A stretch of 64,000 bases of DNA from Bifidobacterium pseudolongum subsp. globosum (GCF_000741295.1 NZ_JGZG01000008.1:63005-127004); one strand, 5' to 3'; counted from the first letter of the stretch, positions 1 to 8,846 are shown. Made by a program: numbers and translations. Notes: generated from the sequence alone by a model not told the origin.

Positions 1-425
1 GCGCACGGGCGTGACCACCTCGTGGCGGTAGCGCTCCCCCCTCGTCGGTGAGATGGATGCGCTTGACGCGTTTGTCGTGCTTGCTGCCCCCCCCAAACGG
101 AGCAGGCCTTGGGATGCAAACACATTGATGACGTTGTTCACCGTCTGGCGTGGCAACAATGTATACGCGCAGATTTCGCGCTGTGACATGCCGTCGTTCT
201 GACAGATGTAATCGAAGATGAGGTACGCGCTGAACGACAGCCCACAGGCCTCCCATACGCGCCGTAGATGAGGTCGATGCGGCGGAACTCCTCGAAGAAC
301 GCGGGGAGCTGCGTATCGAGGTCACTGTGGGCCCCCTGCGCGTATTCGATGACATCGGCGCGGGGCGGCTCGAATTCATTTGGATCGCTGTGAGTCATGG
401 GCATGACAGGGCCGGCGGCAGGCAC
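1..425 (-). pseudogene. MarR-family regulator, frameshifted and cut by the window edge
   Basis: The reverse strand encodes a MarR-type winged-helix protein spread over more than one frame. It starts at a GTG near 425 (or an ATG at 404 or 398). After the segment ending DLIYG, near 255-262, the homologous reading (VWEACGLSFSAYLIF, then MSQREICAYTLLPRQTVNNV) continues in another frame. A second shift lies in a run of 8 C at 87-94. A third, compensating one lies in a run of 6 C near 36-41. Each is explained by one missing or extra base. The recognition-helix segment is intact, so this is either a recently broken gene or homopolymer sequencing error. The C-terminus is outside the window. It lies 30 bp downstream of the deoxyribosyltransferase-like gene on the same strand. 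Confidence 0.6.
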
Positions 426-455
426 CGGCCCCTCAAGGGTCTTACCGCTCGCCTC

Positions 456-920
456 TCACTGCTCGTCAAGCTGGATAGGGCGCGCCTGGCCGGAATCCAA
501 GAGTTCCTCAAGCGCCGCGGGGCCGTCAAGCACGGCGGTCGCCGCCTGGTCCACCATGAGGCTGATGCGCGAATTGGGCAGGATGCCCTCGCAGTACGCA
601 TATACCGGCTTGCCCAGCGCGAAACCGTAGGCGAGCGCGAAGATCGCGCCGGCGTCCTTGTCGTCGAAGTTGGCGATGACGGCCGCGGAGTTCTTGATGG
701 CCTCGATGCGGTTCTCGAACACCGCTTCCGGACCCGAGACATTCACATCCATGGCGAAACGCGGGCGGTACACGCTCAGATTGCGGTGCTGCAGCACGCG
801 CTCAAGGCGCTCCATGCTCTCCACCTGTTCGGCGGTCTGGTACGGCCCAGCGACATAGAAATCGTAGATGGGCTTGGATGATGTGAAGGTGATGTGCTGA
901 TTGGCGTTGAAGTTTTCCAT
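456..920 (-). CDS. nucleoside 2-deoxyribosyltransferase-like protein
   Basis: A 154-residue protein of the nucleoside 2-deoxyribosyltransferase fold (PF05014 type). The N-terminal strand carries the family's substrate-loop signature YVAGPY at about residue 23. The central helix reads DAGAIFALAYGFALGKPVYAY. In classical enzymes this region is D-x-G-x-x-x-E-x-G, with the Glu acting as the nucleophile that attacks the deoxyribose. Here that position is Ala, and the codon is clearly GCG. The protein may therefore be a divergent glycosidase, use another acid, or bind nucleotides without catalysis. The GGGAGG ribosome site is 12 nt from the ATG, a long spacing. It is probably co-transcribed with the MarR remnant downstream. 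Confidence 0.7.
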   Translation of the reverse strand: MENFNANQHITFTSSKPIYDFYVAGPYQTAEQVESMERLERVLQHRNLSVYRPRFAMDVNVSGPEAVFENRIEAIKNSAAVIANFDDKDAGAIFALAYGFALGKPVYAYCEGILPNSRISLMVDQAATAVLDGPAALEELLDSGQARPIQLDEQ

Positions 921-1087
921 AGCTCTATTGAACCTCCCCTGCGGCAGTGGCCGTCTGAATTGGCTGTAAGCAATAATACGCCCGCCACGCCGTGCGCGCC
1001 GCCGCTACAATGTTGGCGGCGGCCGTGCACGCCGATCGACCCCGCGCACATGCGCATACCGCGCCCGCCCCGCGCGAAAGGAGCGCC

Positions 1088-2545
1088 ATGAGCACGTCAT
1101 CACCAGCATCGTCGACCCCGCGTATGCGCGTCGAGCATGATTGCATAGGGGCGCTCGAAGTGCCCCAGGACGTGTATTGGGGCATCCATACGCAACGCGC
1201 GATCGAGAATTTCACGGTGAGCGGCATTCCGGACGGCGCGCATGAGGCGCTCATCCGCGCCTACGCCGTCGTCAAGCGCGCCTGCGCGATTGCGAACGCT
1301 GAACTCGGGTTGGTCGACACGCGCAAGGCCGAGGCCATCGAGCAGGCGTGCGAAGAGATTGAGCATGGCGCGCTCGCCGACCAGTTCCCCGTAGACGTGC
1401 TGCAGGGCGGCGCCGGCACGAGCCTCAACATGAACATGAACGAGGTCATCGCGAACCGCGCGCTCGAGATCTGCGGGCGCCCGCGCGGCGACTACGACTA
1501 CATCCACCCCAACGACGACGTCAACCATTCGCAATCGACGAACGACACCTACCCCGCGGCATGCAAGCTCGCGATCTGCGGCGGCCTGACCCCGCTCGCC
1601 GAATCCGCCCGGCGCCTGCGCGCTGCGTTCCACGAGCTGGCAGACAAGCACACGAACGACGTGACGATTGGGCGCACGCAACTGCAAGACGCCGTGCCGA
1701 TGACCTTCGGGCAGGAATTCCACGCATGGGCGACGTTCCTCAAACTCGACCTGCAGGCGATGGACGCGCTTGTGGGGCAATTGTGCGACCTCAACCTCGG
1801 CGCGACGGCCATCGGCACCGGCATATGCGCCGACCTGCGGTTCCGCGACACGGTGACGCGCACACTCGCCCAACTCACCGGCCTGCCGGTGCACGCCGCG
1901 CTCGACCCGGTGGCGTCGGTGACCGACATGAGCGCCTACATCGCCGCGAGCGCGACACTGAAGAACCTCGCCATCCACCTCAAGAAGGCGGCCGACGACC
2001 TGCGTCTGCTCAATTCTGGCCCACGCTGCGGCTTCGAGGACCTGCATGTGCCCGCACGGCAGGCCGGCTCCTCGATCATGCCCGGCAAGATCAACCCCGT
2101 GATCCCCGAATGTGTGGACCAGTGCTGCTTCATGATCTTCGGAATGGATGTGACGGTGAATTGGGCCGCCGCGGAAGGCCAGCTCCAGCTCAACGCCTTC
2201 GACCCGGTGATCATCCATGAGATCCTCACCGGCATGACGCTCGCGATTAACGCGATGGACATGTTCCGTACGAAATGCGTGGATGGCATCGAGGTCGACG
2301 TGGAGCGCGGGCGCGCATATGCCGAACGGTCCACCTCGATCGCCGCGGCGCTCAACGACGCGATCGGCTACGAGCGCGCCGCCGCGCTCGCGCAGGCCGC
2401 GGCAGCGGAACACAGCACGGTGCGCGAGGCGGCGGAGGCGCACACCGGGCTTCCACATACTGAGATTGACCGGTTGCTCGACACCGTGTCACTCAGCCGT
2501 GGGCTCGGGCAGACATGCCGGGAAACCAAGGATTTTCCCCGATGA
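1088..2545 (+). CDS. aspA: aspartate ammonia-lyase
   Basis: A 485-residue protein of the aspartase/fumarase superfamily that converts L-aspartate to fumarate and ammonia. The catalytic-loop signature GSSIMPGKINP is at about residues 327-337, and the substrate-binding segment SQSTNDTYP lies in the first half. Length matches bacterial aspartases. The start at 1088 is set by AAAGGAG at 1077-1083; the open frame extends about 96 nt further upstream, but that part is low-complexity and lacks a ribosome site. A TACAAT -10 candidate sits at 1006-1011. Fumarase is the main alternative, but the family member with an N-terminal VPQDVYWG-type segment is usually aspartase. The fumarate could feed SdhAB encoded at 43-46 kb. 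Confidence 0.88.
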   Translation: MSTSSPASSTPRMRVEHDCIGALEVPQDVYWGIHTQRAIENFTVSGIPDGAHEALIRAYAVVKRACAIANAELGLVDTRKAEAIEQACEEIEHGALADQFPVDVLQGGAGTSLNMNMNEVIANRALEICGRPRGDYDYIHPNDDVNHSQSTNDTYPAACKLAICGGLTPLAESARRLRAAFHELADKHTNDVTIGRTQLQDAVPMTFGQEFHAWATFLKLDLQAMDALVGQLCDLNLGATAIGTGICADLRFRDTVTRTLAQLTGLPVHAALDPVASVTDMSAYIAASATLKNLAIHLKKAADDLRLLNSGPRCGFEDLHVPARQAGSSIMPGKINPVIPECVDQCCFMIFGMDVTVNWAAAEGQLQLNAFDPVIIHEILTGMTLAINAMDMFRTKCVDGIEVDVERGRAYAERSTSIAAALNDAIGYERAAALAQAAAAEHSTVREAAEAHTGLPHTEIDRLLDTVSLSRGLGQTCRETKDFPR

Positions 2546-2605
2546 CGCCCGCATAGGGACGGATCGGCCCTTTGACGTTTGTTCACATTTTTCCGACGCG
2601 GGGTA

Positions 2606-2633
2606 TTGACTTCGCCCAATTTCGCCATAACAA
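2606..2633 (+). promoter_or_regulatory. candidate promoter of the feo operon
   Basis: TTGACT at 2606-2611 and TAACAA at 2628-2633 are separated by 16 bp. The -10 element ends 8 bp before the feoA ATG at 2642, and no Shine-Dalgarno sequence precedes that ATG, so the message may be almost leaderless. No obvious Fur or DtxR-type palindrome was recognised here. Confidence 0.4.
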
Positions 2634-2641
2634 TCGGCAGC

Positions 2642-2932
2642 ATGAGTTCTGATTCCAGCAACGTGTCACCCGGCATGACCGTGGAGGATTGCCCGTTGCA
2701 TGTGGACATGGTGATCACGGCGATCGACATCGATGAACGGCACCGTTTCCGCATGCTCGAGCTTGGCCTGCGCCGCGGCACCGTGATCCGCGTGACCCAA
2801 CGTTCCAATTTCCATGGGCGCGTGGTGTCCAAAGGCACCGAACGCATCGCCCTCGACGGCCAGACTGCGGCGCATATCCATGTGCGCCGCGCCGAGCATC
2901 CCGCCAGCCCCACCGCCCCCGCCAACCGATAA
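2642..2932 (+). CDS. feoA: FeoA-domain ferrous iron transport accessory protein
   Basis: A 96-residue protein with a single FeoA (SH3-like) domain: the core VITAIDIDERHRFRMLELGLRRGTVI is followed by short strands ending IALDGQTAAHIHV. FeoA proteins are cytoplasmic partners of the FeoB permease. The gene is followed after 27 bp by feoB, and then by an overlapping feoC-like gene, so a feoABC operon is clear. The ATG at 2642 was chosen over an in-frame TTG at 2579 because the upstream extension overlaps the promoter and is unlike FeoA. The C-terminal tail after about residue 85 is Pro/Ala-rich. Confidence 0.85.
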   Translation: MSSDSSNVSPGMTVEDCPLHVDMVITAIDIDERHRFRMLELGLRRGTVIRVTQRSNFHGRVVSKGTERIALDGQTAAHIHVRRAEHPASPTAPANR

Positions 2933-2959
2933 CCCACCACTATCCTGGAGCCCATCCCG

Positions 2960-5008
2960 ATGGACAATACCAACCATTCCTCGCATTCGCGCGGTTTCGC
3001 CGCGCTGCTTCCCCGCGGCAAGGCGCACAGCCACACCCCCGCCAAACCATGCTGCGACACCGGCGGCCACCGGCTGCCCAGCGGCCACACCATGCCGCGC
3101 ATCGTGTTCATCGGCAACCCGAATGTGGGCAAATCATCCCTGTTCAACGCACTGCTGGGCGCCAAGGCGCGCGTCATGAACGCACCCGGCACCACCGTCC
3201 TGCTCGAGGAGGGCGTATACACCCACAACGGCGTGCCATGGGATCTCATCGACACCCCAGGCACCTATTCACTGCTGCCACTCTCACCTGACGAGCGTGT
3301 GGCCGCCGAAGCGGTGATGGGCATCAACGGCGAAGCCGCCCCGGACCTCATCGTGGCGGTGCTCGACGCGACGAACATCTCACGCGCCTTGTATTTCCTG
3401 TCGATGGTGCTCGAACTCGGCCGCCCCACCGTGGTGGCCCTGACGATGAACGACCTGGCCTCCAAGCAGGGCACCGGCATCGACGCCGCACTGCTGTCGC
3501 GCACATTGGACGGCGTGCCCGTCGTCCCGGTCAACGGACGCACGGGCGAGGGCGGCCGCGAGCTTATGGACACCGTGGCCGCAAGCCTCGGCGGCACGCC
3601 GCTGCCCGAAGGACTCGAAACAATCGACCCGCGGCATGTGGACGTGCAGCGCTGGGTCGAAGACGGCGCCGACGAACGCTTCGACTGGGCGGCGCGTGTG
3701 TTGGATGGCCTCGGCACCAACGCGCGCGACCGTGTGACGTTCTCGGACCGCATCGACCGCGTGCTGCTGCACCCGGTGCTCGGCGTCCTCATCTTCCTGG
3801 CGATCATGCTCGGCATGTTCGAAGCAACCACCACGCTTGCGGGCCCCGCGCAGGACTGGGTCGACGGCCCGGTGCGCGATTGGCTCACCGCGCTCATCGA
3901 CGTGGTGTTCTCGTGGTTCGGGCCGCAAGCGACGCAATCCTGGTTCCATTCGCTCGTCATCGACGGCGTGGTGGATGGCGTGATCACGATCGGCACGTTC
4001 ATTCCGCCGATGGGCATCATGTTCATCCTCCTGTCGTTGCTCGAGGACTCGGGCTATCTGGCACGCGCCGCGTTTGTAATGGACCGCGCCATGCGCTGCA
4101 TGGGGCTCGATGGGCGCGCGTTCCTGCCGATTGTGATCGGCTTCGGCTGCAACCTGCCCGCGCTCGCCGCCACGCGCACGCTGCCCGATTCGCGCCAACG
4201 CGTGCTCGTGGGCATGCTCGTGCCGTTTTCGTCGTGCACGGCGCGCCTGTCGGTGTATCTGGTGCTGGCCTACGCGTTCTTCCGCGAACAGGCCGGCCTC
4301 GTCGTGTTCCTCATGTACGTGTGCTCGATCGTGCTCATCCTGCTGCTCGGCATGCTGTTGCGCGCCGTGCAGTTCCGCGACCTGCGCTCCGAACCGTTCG
4401 CGATGAGCCTGCCGCCGTACCAGATGCCGCGCCTCATCGTGCTCGCGCGCAGCGTGCTGCTGCGCCTGTGGGGATTCGTGCGCGGCGCGAGTTCGATCAT
4501 CATCTCGATGCTCGTGGTGATGTGGCTGCTGCAGTCCATCCCAGCCACGGCCGGCGCCGGGTCGTTCGCGCAGGTCGACGACGTGCACGACTCGGTGTAC
4601 GGCGTGGTCGCGGACTCGGTGGCCCCGGTGTTTGCACCGGCTGGGTTCGACGATTGGCATGCGTCAGCCGCCCTCATGACCGGTTTTGTGGCGAAGGAAG
4701 TCGTGGTGGCGTCGATGGCCCAGTCGTACAGCATCGACACCGGCGACGAAGACGAACAGCAGCAGGGCGAAGGCACACTCGGTGCGGCGATGCGCGAGTC
4801 CTTCGACCATGCCTCCGGAGGCCATGGCAAGGCGGCCGCCGTGGCGTTCATGCTGTTCACACTCGCCTACACGCCCTGCTTGGCGACGGTGGCGGAACTC
4901 AAACGCCAATTTAACATGCGCATCGCCATGCAATCGATCGGCTTGGGACTTGTCGTGGCATACCTGCTCGCGGTGATCGCCTTCCAGACCCTGCGGTTCA
5001 TCCTATGA
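2960..5008 (+). CDS. feoB: ferrous iron uptake GTPase/permease
   Basis: A 682-residue FeoB. The N-terminal G domain has G1 GNPNVGKSS (residues 52-60), G3 DTPG (97-100) and a G4-type TMND (161-164). It is followed by a helical spacer and then by the hydrophobic Gate/FeoB_C region, with conserved VIGFGCNLPA and VPFSSCTARL segments carrying the membrane Cys residues. It imports Fe(II) across the cytoplasmic membrane. Before the G domain there is an extension of about 45 residues rich in His and Cys (several His plus a Cys-Cys pair at 31-32), absent from E. coli FeoB and possibly metal-binding. The ATG at 2960 has a GGAG about 10 nt upstream. The stop overlaps the next start (ATGA). Confidence 0.93.
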   Translation: MDNTNHSSHSRGFAALLPRGKAHSHTPAKPCCDTGGHRLPSGHTMPRIVFIGNPNVGKSSLFNALLGAKARVMNAPGTTVLLEEGVYTHNGVPWDLIDTPGTYSLLPLSPDERVAAEAVMGINGEAAPDLIVAVLDATNISRALYFLSMVLELGRPTVVALTMNDLASKQGTGIDAALLSRTLDGVPVVPVNGRTGEGGRELMDTVAASLGGTPLPEGLETIDPRHVDVQRWVEDGADERFDWAARVLDGLGTNARDRVTFSDRIDRVLLHPVLGVLIFLAIMLGMFEATTTLAGPAQDWVDGPVRDWLTALIDVVFSWFGPQATQSWFHSLVIDGVVDGVITIGTFIPPMGIMFILLSLLEDSGYLARAAFVMDRAMRCMGLDGRAFLPIVIGFGCNLPALAATRTLPDSRQRVLVGMLVPFSSCTARLSVYLVLAYAFFREQAGLVVFLMYVCSIVLILLLGMLLRAVQFRDLRSEPFAMSLPPYQMPRLIVLARSVLLRLWGFVRGASSIIISMLVVMWLLQSIPATAGAGSFAQVDDVHDSVYGVVADSVAPVFAPAGFDDWHASAALMTGFVAKEVVVASMAQSYSIDTGDEDEQQQGEGTLGAAMRESFDHASGGHGKAAAVAFMLFTLAYTPCLATVAELKRQFNMRIAMQSIGLGLVVAYLLAVIAFQTLRFIL

Positions 5009-5328
5009 GCGAATTCAGGTCCACACACGCCCCACGCACCGGCATCACGGCCCAGGTCATCCATGATTTGGGCCGGGGCATGACCGTGCGCGAATGCGCG
5101 GATGCGCACCACTTGCCCGAGGCGTTCATCGCGCAGATCGTCGAGTTCGCCCGCGCGCGTGGCGAACTCGACGTGGTGGCGCTCGACCGCGGATGCGTGA
5201 CGAAAGGCATGTGCACGCCCAACCCGGATTCGGTCATCTGCGCATGCTGCCCTCTCGCCGCACCCAACGCACGCCGTACGCCGGTCTGGCGCGCATGGTT
5301 CCGCGCGCGCCGGCATACGGACCGGTGA
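5005..5328 (+). CDS. feoC: FeoC-like winged-helix protein with a cysteine cluster
   Basis: A 107-residue basic protein whose first two thirds resemble a small winged helix (GITAQVIHDLGRGMTVRECADAHHL, then FIAQIVEFARARGELD). This is followed by a cysteine cluster of spacing C-x5-C-x8-C-x-C-C at about residues 68-85. FeoC proteins use such cysteines to bind an iron-sulfur cluster or metal and to control FeoB stability or operon expression. The spacing is unlike the enterobacterial CxxGxCxxC pattern, so the symbol is given by position and architecture. Its ATG overlaps the feoB stop (ATGA), indicating translational coupling. The C-terminus is Arg-rich. Confidence 0.7.
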   Translation: MSEFRSTHAPRTGITAQVIHDLGRGMTVRECADAHHLPEAFIAQIVEFARARGELDVVALDRGCVTKGMCTPNPDSVICACCPLAAPNARRTPVWRAWFRARRHTDR

Positions 5329-5394
5329 TCCAACGACATTCCACCGACGGGGGAAAGCACAAGATACGTCATGGCCGTGCGGCGCGACACGCAT

Positions 5395-5400
5395 TAGTAT
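5395..5400 (+). promoter_or_regulatory. -10 element of zwf, leaderless configuration
   Basis: TAGTAT at 5395-5400 ends exactly 7 bp before an ATG at 5408. There is no purine-rich ribosome site upstream of that ATG. A transcript starting at the usual distance would begin at or beside the start codon. Confidence 0.45.
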
Positions 5401-5407
5401 GGCGGAT

Positions 5408-6967
5408 ATGAGTGAACATACAACCCCAACACCATGCGAGCCGCAGTGGCACAATCCCCTGCGCGACCCGCGTGATCTGCGCCTGCCGCGCATCGCGGGG
5501 CCCTGCAGCATCGTCATCTTCGGTGTCACAGGCGACCTGTCGCGTAAGAAACTGCTCCCGGCCATCTACGACCTGGCGAACCGCGGCCTGCTGCCGCCCA
5601 GCTTCGGCCTGACCGGCTTCGCCCGCCGCGATTGGACCGAGGACCATTTCCGTGACTTCGTCAAAGAGAACGTCAAGGAACACTGCCGCACGCATTTCCA
5701 TGAGTCCACATGGAAGCAGCTCGCCGAAGGCATCCGCTTCGTGCAGGGCACGTTCGAGGACGCCGACGCGTTCGAACGGCTGAGCAACACGGTGGCCGAG
5801 CTGGACCGCGACCGCGGCACCCGCGGCAACCACGCGTTCTACATGTCGGTGCCACCTCGCGACTTCCCGATCGTGGCCAAGCAGCTCGCCAACTGCGGCC
5901 TTGCCAAATCGGAAGGCGACGCATGGCGCCGTGTGATCATCGAAAAGCCGTTCGGCCATGACCTGGCGAGCGCCAAGAAGCTCGACGCGGTGATCTCAGA
6001 GGTCTTCGACCCCGATTCGGTGTTCCGCATCGACCATTATCTGGGCAAGGAGACGGTGCAGAACCTGCTCGCCCTGCGGTTCGCGAACACGATGTACGAG
6101 CCAATCTGGAACGCGAACTATGTGGACCATGTGCAGATCACGATGGCGGAGGACATTGGTGTGGCGGGGCGCGCCGGCTATTACGACGGCATTGGTGCGG
6201 CGCGCGACGTGATCCAGAACCATCTGTTGCAGCTCATGGCACTGACCGCCATGGAGGAACCGGTCTCATTCTCCGCACGCGACCTGACCGACGAGAAGAC
6301 GAAGGTCCTCTCCGCCGTCCGTCTGCCGAAGGATCTGGCCGCGCACACCGCACGAGGCCAGTATTCCGCAGGCTGGCAGGGTTCCGAACCGGTTGTGGGT
6401 TATCTGGAGGAAAAGGGCATCAGCCCGGATTCCACCACCGAGACCTATGCGGCCGTCCGGCTGGACATCGACACGCGCCGTTGGGCCGGCGTGCCGTTCT
6501 ACCTGCGCACCGGCAAGCGTCTGGGGCGCCGCGTGACCGAGATCGCGCTCGTGTTCAAGCGCGCGCCGCATCTGCCGTTCGAATCGACCGCCACGCAGGA
6601 GCTCGGCAAGAACGCCATCGTGATCCGCATCCAGCCCTACGAGGGCGTCACGATCCGCTTCGGGTCCAAGGTGCCCGGCGGCACATCGATGGAGGTGCGT
6701 GACGTGTCGATGGACTTCAGCTATGGACGTTCGTTCACCGAATCCTCGCCCGAGGCGTACGAACGGTTGATCCTCGACGTGCTTCTGGGCGAACCGCCGC
6801 TCTTCCCCACCACGCAGGAGGTCGACTTGTCTTGGAAGATCCTCGACCCGATCGAGGATTTCTGGTCGACCCTCGGCCAACCCCAGCCGTACCGTTCGGG
6901 CACATGGGGACCGCAGGAGGCCGTGGAGATGCTGGCCCGTGATGGACACCGTTGGAGGATGCCATGA
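5408..6967 (+). CDS. zwf: glucose-6-phosphate 1-dehydrogenase
   Basis: A 519-residue enzyme that oxidises glucose 6-phosphate to 6-phosphogluconolactone with NADP. The Rossmann motif is VIFGVTGDLSRKKLLPAIYDL, and the active-site signature FRIDHYLGKE is near the middle with the catalytic His following. Length is normal. ATG at 5408 (MSEHTT) is preferred because of the -10 element 7 bp upstream; an in-frame ATG at 5399 would lie inside that element. The gene heads a zwf-opcA-pgl operon: its TGA overlaps the opcA ATG. This supplies NADPH and pentoses alongside the fructose-6-phosphate phosphoketolase route expected in bifidobacteria. Confidence 0.95.
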   Translation: MSEHTTPTPCEPQWHNPLRDPRDLRLPRIAGPCSIVIFGVTGDLSRKKLLPAIYDLANRGLLPPSFGLTGFARRDWTEDHFRDFVKENVKEHCRTHFHESTWKQLAEGIRFVQGTFEDADAFERLSNTVAELDRDRGTRGNHAFYMSVPPRDFPIVAKQLANCGLAKSEGDAWRRVIIEKPFGHDLASAKKLDAVISEVFDPDSVFRIDHYLGKETVQNLLALRFANTMYEPIWNANYVDHVQITMAEDIGVAGRAGYYDGIGAARDVIQNHLLQLMALTAMEEPVSFSARDLTDEKTKVLSAVRLPKDLAAHTARGQYSAGWQGSEPVVGYLEEKGISPDSTTETYAAVRLDIDTRRWAGVPFYLRTGKRLGRRVTEIALVFKRAPHLPFESTATQELGKNAIVIRIQPYEGVTIRFGSKVPGGTSMEVRDVSMDFSYGRSFTESSPEAYERLILDVLLGEPPLFPTTQEVDLSWKILDPIEDFWSTLGQPQPYRSGTWGPQEAVEMLARDGHRWRMP

Positions 6968-7917
6968 TCATTACATTGCGCGATACGCAAACAAGCACGA
7001 TCTCCGAGAAGATCGACACACTGCACGAAGAACGTGGCGAAGTGGCGCTCGGCCGTGTGCTCACCCTGCTCATCCTCACCGATGAAGACAATCTCGAAGA
7101 CGCCCTGCGATTGGCGAACGAGGCGAGCCTCGACCACCCATGCCGTGTGATCGCCATCACCCCGAGCACCCGCCGCATGACGGAGCCCGAGGAGGAGCGC
7201 ACCTACCTCGACGCCGAAGTGCGCATCGGGGCCGATGCCGGCGCCGGCGAAATCATCGTCCTGCGCCCGCGCGGCGGTCTCATCCACCATCAGGACACGC
7301 TCGTCATCCCCCTGCTGGTACCCGACGCGCCGGTCGTGGCATGGTGGCCCACCGAGGCGCCGGCCAATCCGTCGAAGGACCTCGTGGGAGCTATGGCGCA
7401 CAGCCGCATCACCGACGCGATGCGCTCGTCGAACCCGCTGCGCACGATGGAGGACCTGCGCCGCAACTGGTCTCCGAAGAACGTCGACATGTCGTGGACG
7501 CGCCTGACCCTGTGGCGTGCCATGCTCGCCTCGCTGCTCGACCAGCCGCCGCATCTGAGAATCACGTCGGTCACGGTCTGCGGCCCCACCGCATACCTGC
7601 CGATGGACCTGCTCGCCGCATGGCTCACCCTGCAGCTCAACGTGCCGGTCTCGATCGAGCGCGAGCCGGACGCCACGGCGATCACCGGCGTGACGATGAC
7701 GCGCGAGGACGGCGGTGTGCTCAGCCTGGAGCGCCGCCCCGCCGAAGACAGCATCGCCACGATCAGTGTGCCTGGGCAGTCCCCGCAGACGATCCCGCTG
7801 CCGATCCGCTCGCTCGGCGATTGCCTGAGCGAGGAGCTCGGCCGTCTCTACCCCGACGAGATCTATGCGCAGGTCGTGACACAGGGGTGGAAGAAGATCC
7901 ACCCGAACGACGACTGA
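6964..7917 (+). CDS. opcA: glucose-6-phosphate dehydrogenase assembly protein OpcA
   Basis: A 317-residue soluble protein of the actinobacterial/cyanobacterial OpcA family, needed for assembly or redox control of glucose-6-phosphate dehydrogenase. Recognisable segments include AEVRIGADAGAGEIIVLRP, LVPDAPVVAWWP and an acidic MSWTRLTLWR region. The ATG at 6964 is preceded by GGAGGATGCC inside the end of zwf and overlaps the zwf stop (ATGA), so the two are translationally coupled. An in-frame ATG at 6952 is possible, but its codons form the ribosome site itself. pgl follows after 10 bp. Confidence 0.9.
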   Translation: MIITLRDTQTSTISEKIDTLHEERGEVALGRVLTLLILTDEDNLEDALRLANEASLDHPCRVIAITPSTRRMTEPEEERTYLDAEVRIGADAGAGEIIVLRPRGGLIHHQDTLVIPLLVPDAPVVAWWPTEAPANPSKDLVGAMAHSRITDAMRSSNPLRTMEDLRRNWSPKNVDMSWTRLTLWRAMLASLLDQPPHLRITSVTVCGPTAYLPMDLLAAWLTLQLNVPVSIEREPDATAITGVTMTREDGGVLSLERRPAEDSIATISVPGQSPQTIPLPIRSLGDCLSEELGRLYPDEIYAQVVTQGWKKIHPNDD

Positions 7918-7927
7918 GAGGAGCACC

Positions 7928-8734
7928 ATGCACGAACGCACATTGATCGTCTACCCGGACCCGCGCCTGCTCGCGCAGGCCGTGGCGGCGCGCACGCTGC
8001 TCACGCTGAACGAAGTCCTCGGCACGCCGGGCCGTGACCGGGCCGACATCGCCGTGACCGGCGGCACCGACGGCACCGCGATCCTTGAGTCGATGGCTTC
8101 CAGCGCACTGCTCGACATCGTGGATTGGTCACGCGTGCATGTCTGGTGGGGCGACGAACGGTTCGTGGCCGCCGACAGCGACGAACGCAACGACCGCGCG
8201 GCCCGCGCCGCACTGTTCGACGCGCTCATCGCCGAGGGGCGTATGGGCGATGCGCAGATCCATGCGATGCCCGCCGACGACCGCAGCGCCGAAGCGCGCG
8301 CCCACGCCACCGCACACGATGACGGCGAGGCGCTCGAACACGCGGCCGCACGCTACCAGCAGGAATTGCTGCACGAGCTCGGCGAGGCCGCCGCGATGGA
8401 CCTCATGATGTTCGGCGTGGGCCCTGACGGCCACTTCGCCTCGTTGTTCCCCGGCCGCCCGCAGCTTGGGCTGGACGGAGACGACGTGCTGGTGACGGGC
8501 GTGCAGGATTCCCCGAAACCACCGCCGCTGCGCCTAACGATGACCGTGCCGATGATCGCCCGCAGCGCACGCGTGTGGATGTGCGGGTCAAGGCCCGGCA
8601 AGGCCGAGGCGATGGCGCACACGTTCCTGCGAATGCGCGACACCGCGTTCCCCGGATCGTTCGCCGACGCCACGCAGGAAGTGCTGTGGATCTGCGACGG
8701 GGATTCCGCCGCGCGGATTCGACAGCGGCAGTAG
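7928..8734 (+). CDS. pgl: 6-phosphogluconolactonase
   Basis: A 268-residue protein of the DevB/glucosamine-6-phosphate isomerase fold that hydrolyses 6-phosphogluconolactone. Motifs seen are AVTGGTDGTAIL near residue 41, VHVWWGDERFV near 75 and the catalytic-region FGVGPDGHFASLFPG near 160. GAGAGGAGCACC precedes the ATG with good spacing. It is the last gene of zwf-opcA-pgl and is followed by a long bidirectional hairpin shared with gnd. Confidence 0.93.
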   Translation: MHERTLIVYPDPRLLAQAVAARTLLTLNEVLGTPGRDRADIAVTGGTDGTAILESMASSALLDIVDWSRVHVWWGDERFVAADSDERNDRAARAALFDALIAEGRMGDAQIHAMPADDRSAEARAHATAHDDGEALEHAAARYQQELLHELGEAAAMDLMMFGVGPDGHFASLFPGRPQLGLDGDDVLVTGVQDSPKPPPLRLTMTVPMIARSARVWMCGSRPGKAEAMAHTFLRMRDTAFPGSFADATQEVLWICDGDSAARIRQRQ

Positions 8735-8771
8735 GCATCCGTGCACGCGGCTGCATCGCGTACACCAACCA

Positions 8772-8826
8772 AACACCGCTTGTGGGCGGCCACTCCTCGA
8801 TGAAGTGGCCGCCCACAAGCGGTGTT
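8772..8826. terminator. bidirectional hairpin between pgl and gnd
   Basis: Two perfect 23-bp arms (8772-8794 and 8804-8826) enclose a 9-nt loop between the convergent pgl and gnd genes. No strong T run follows on either strand. Confidence 0.85.
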
Positions 8827-8846
8827 CAGAATCCTATATCAGAACC

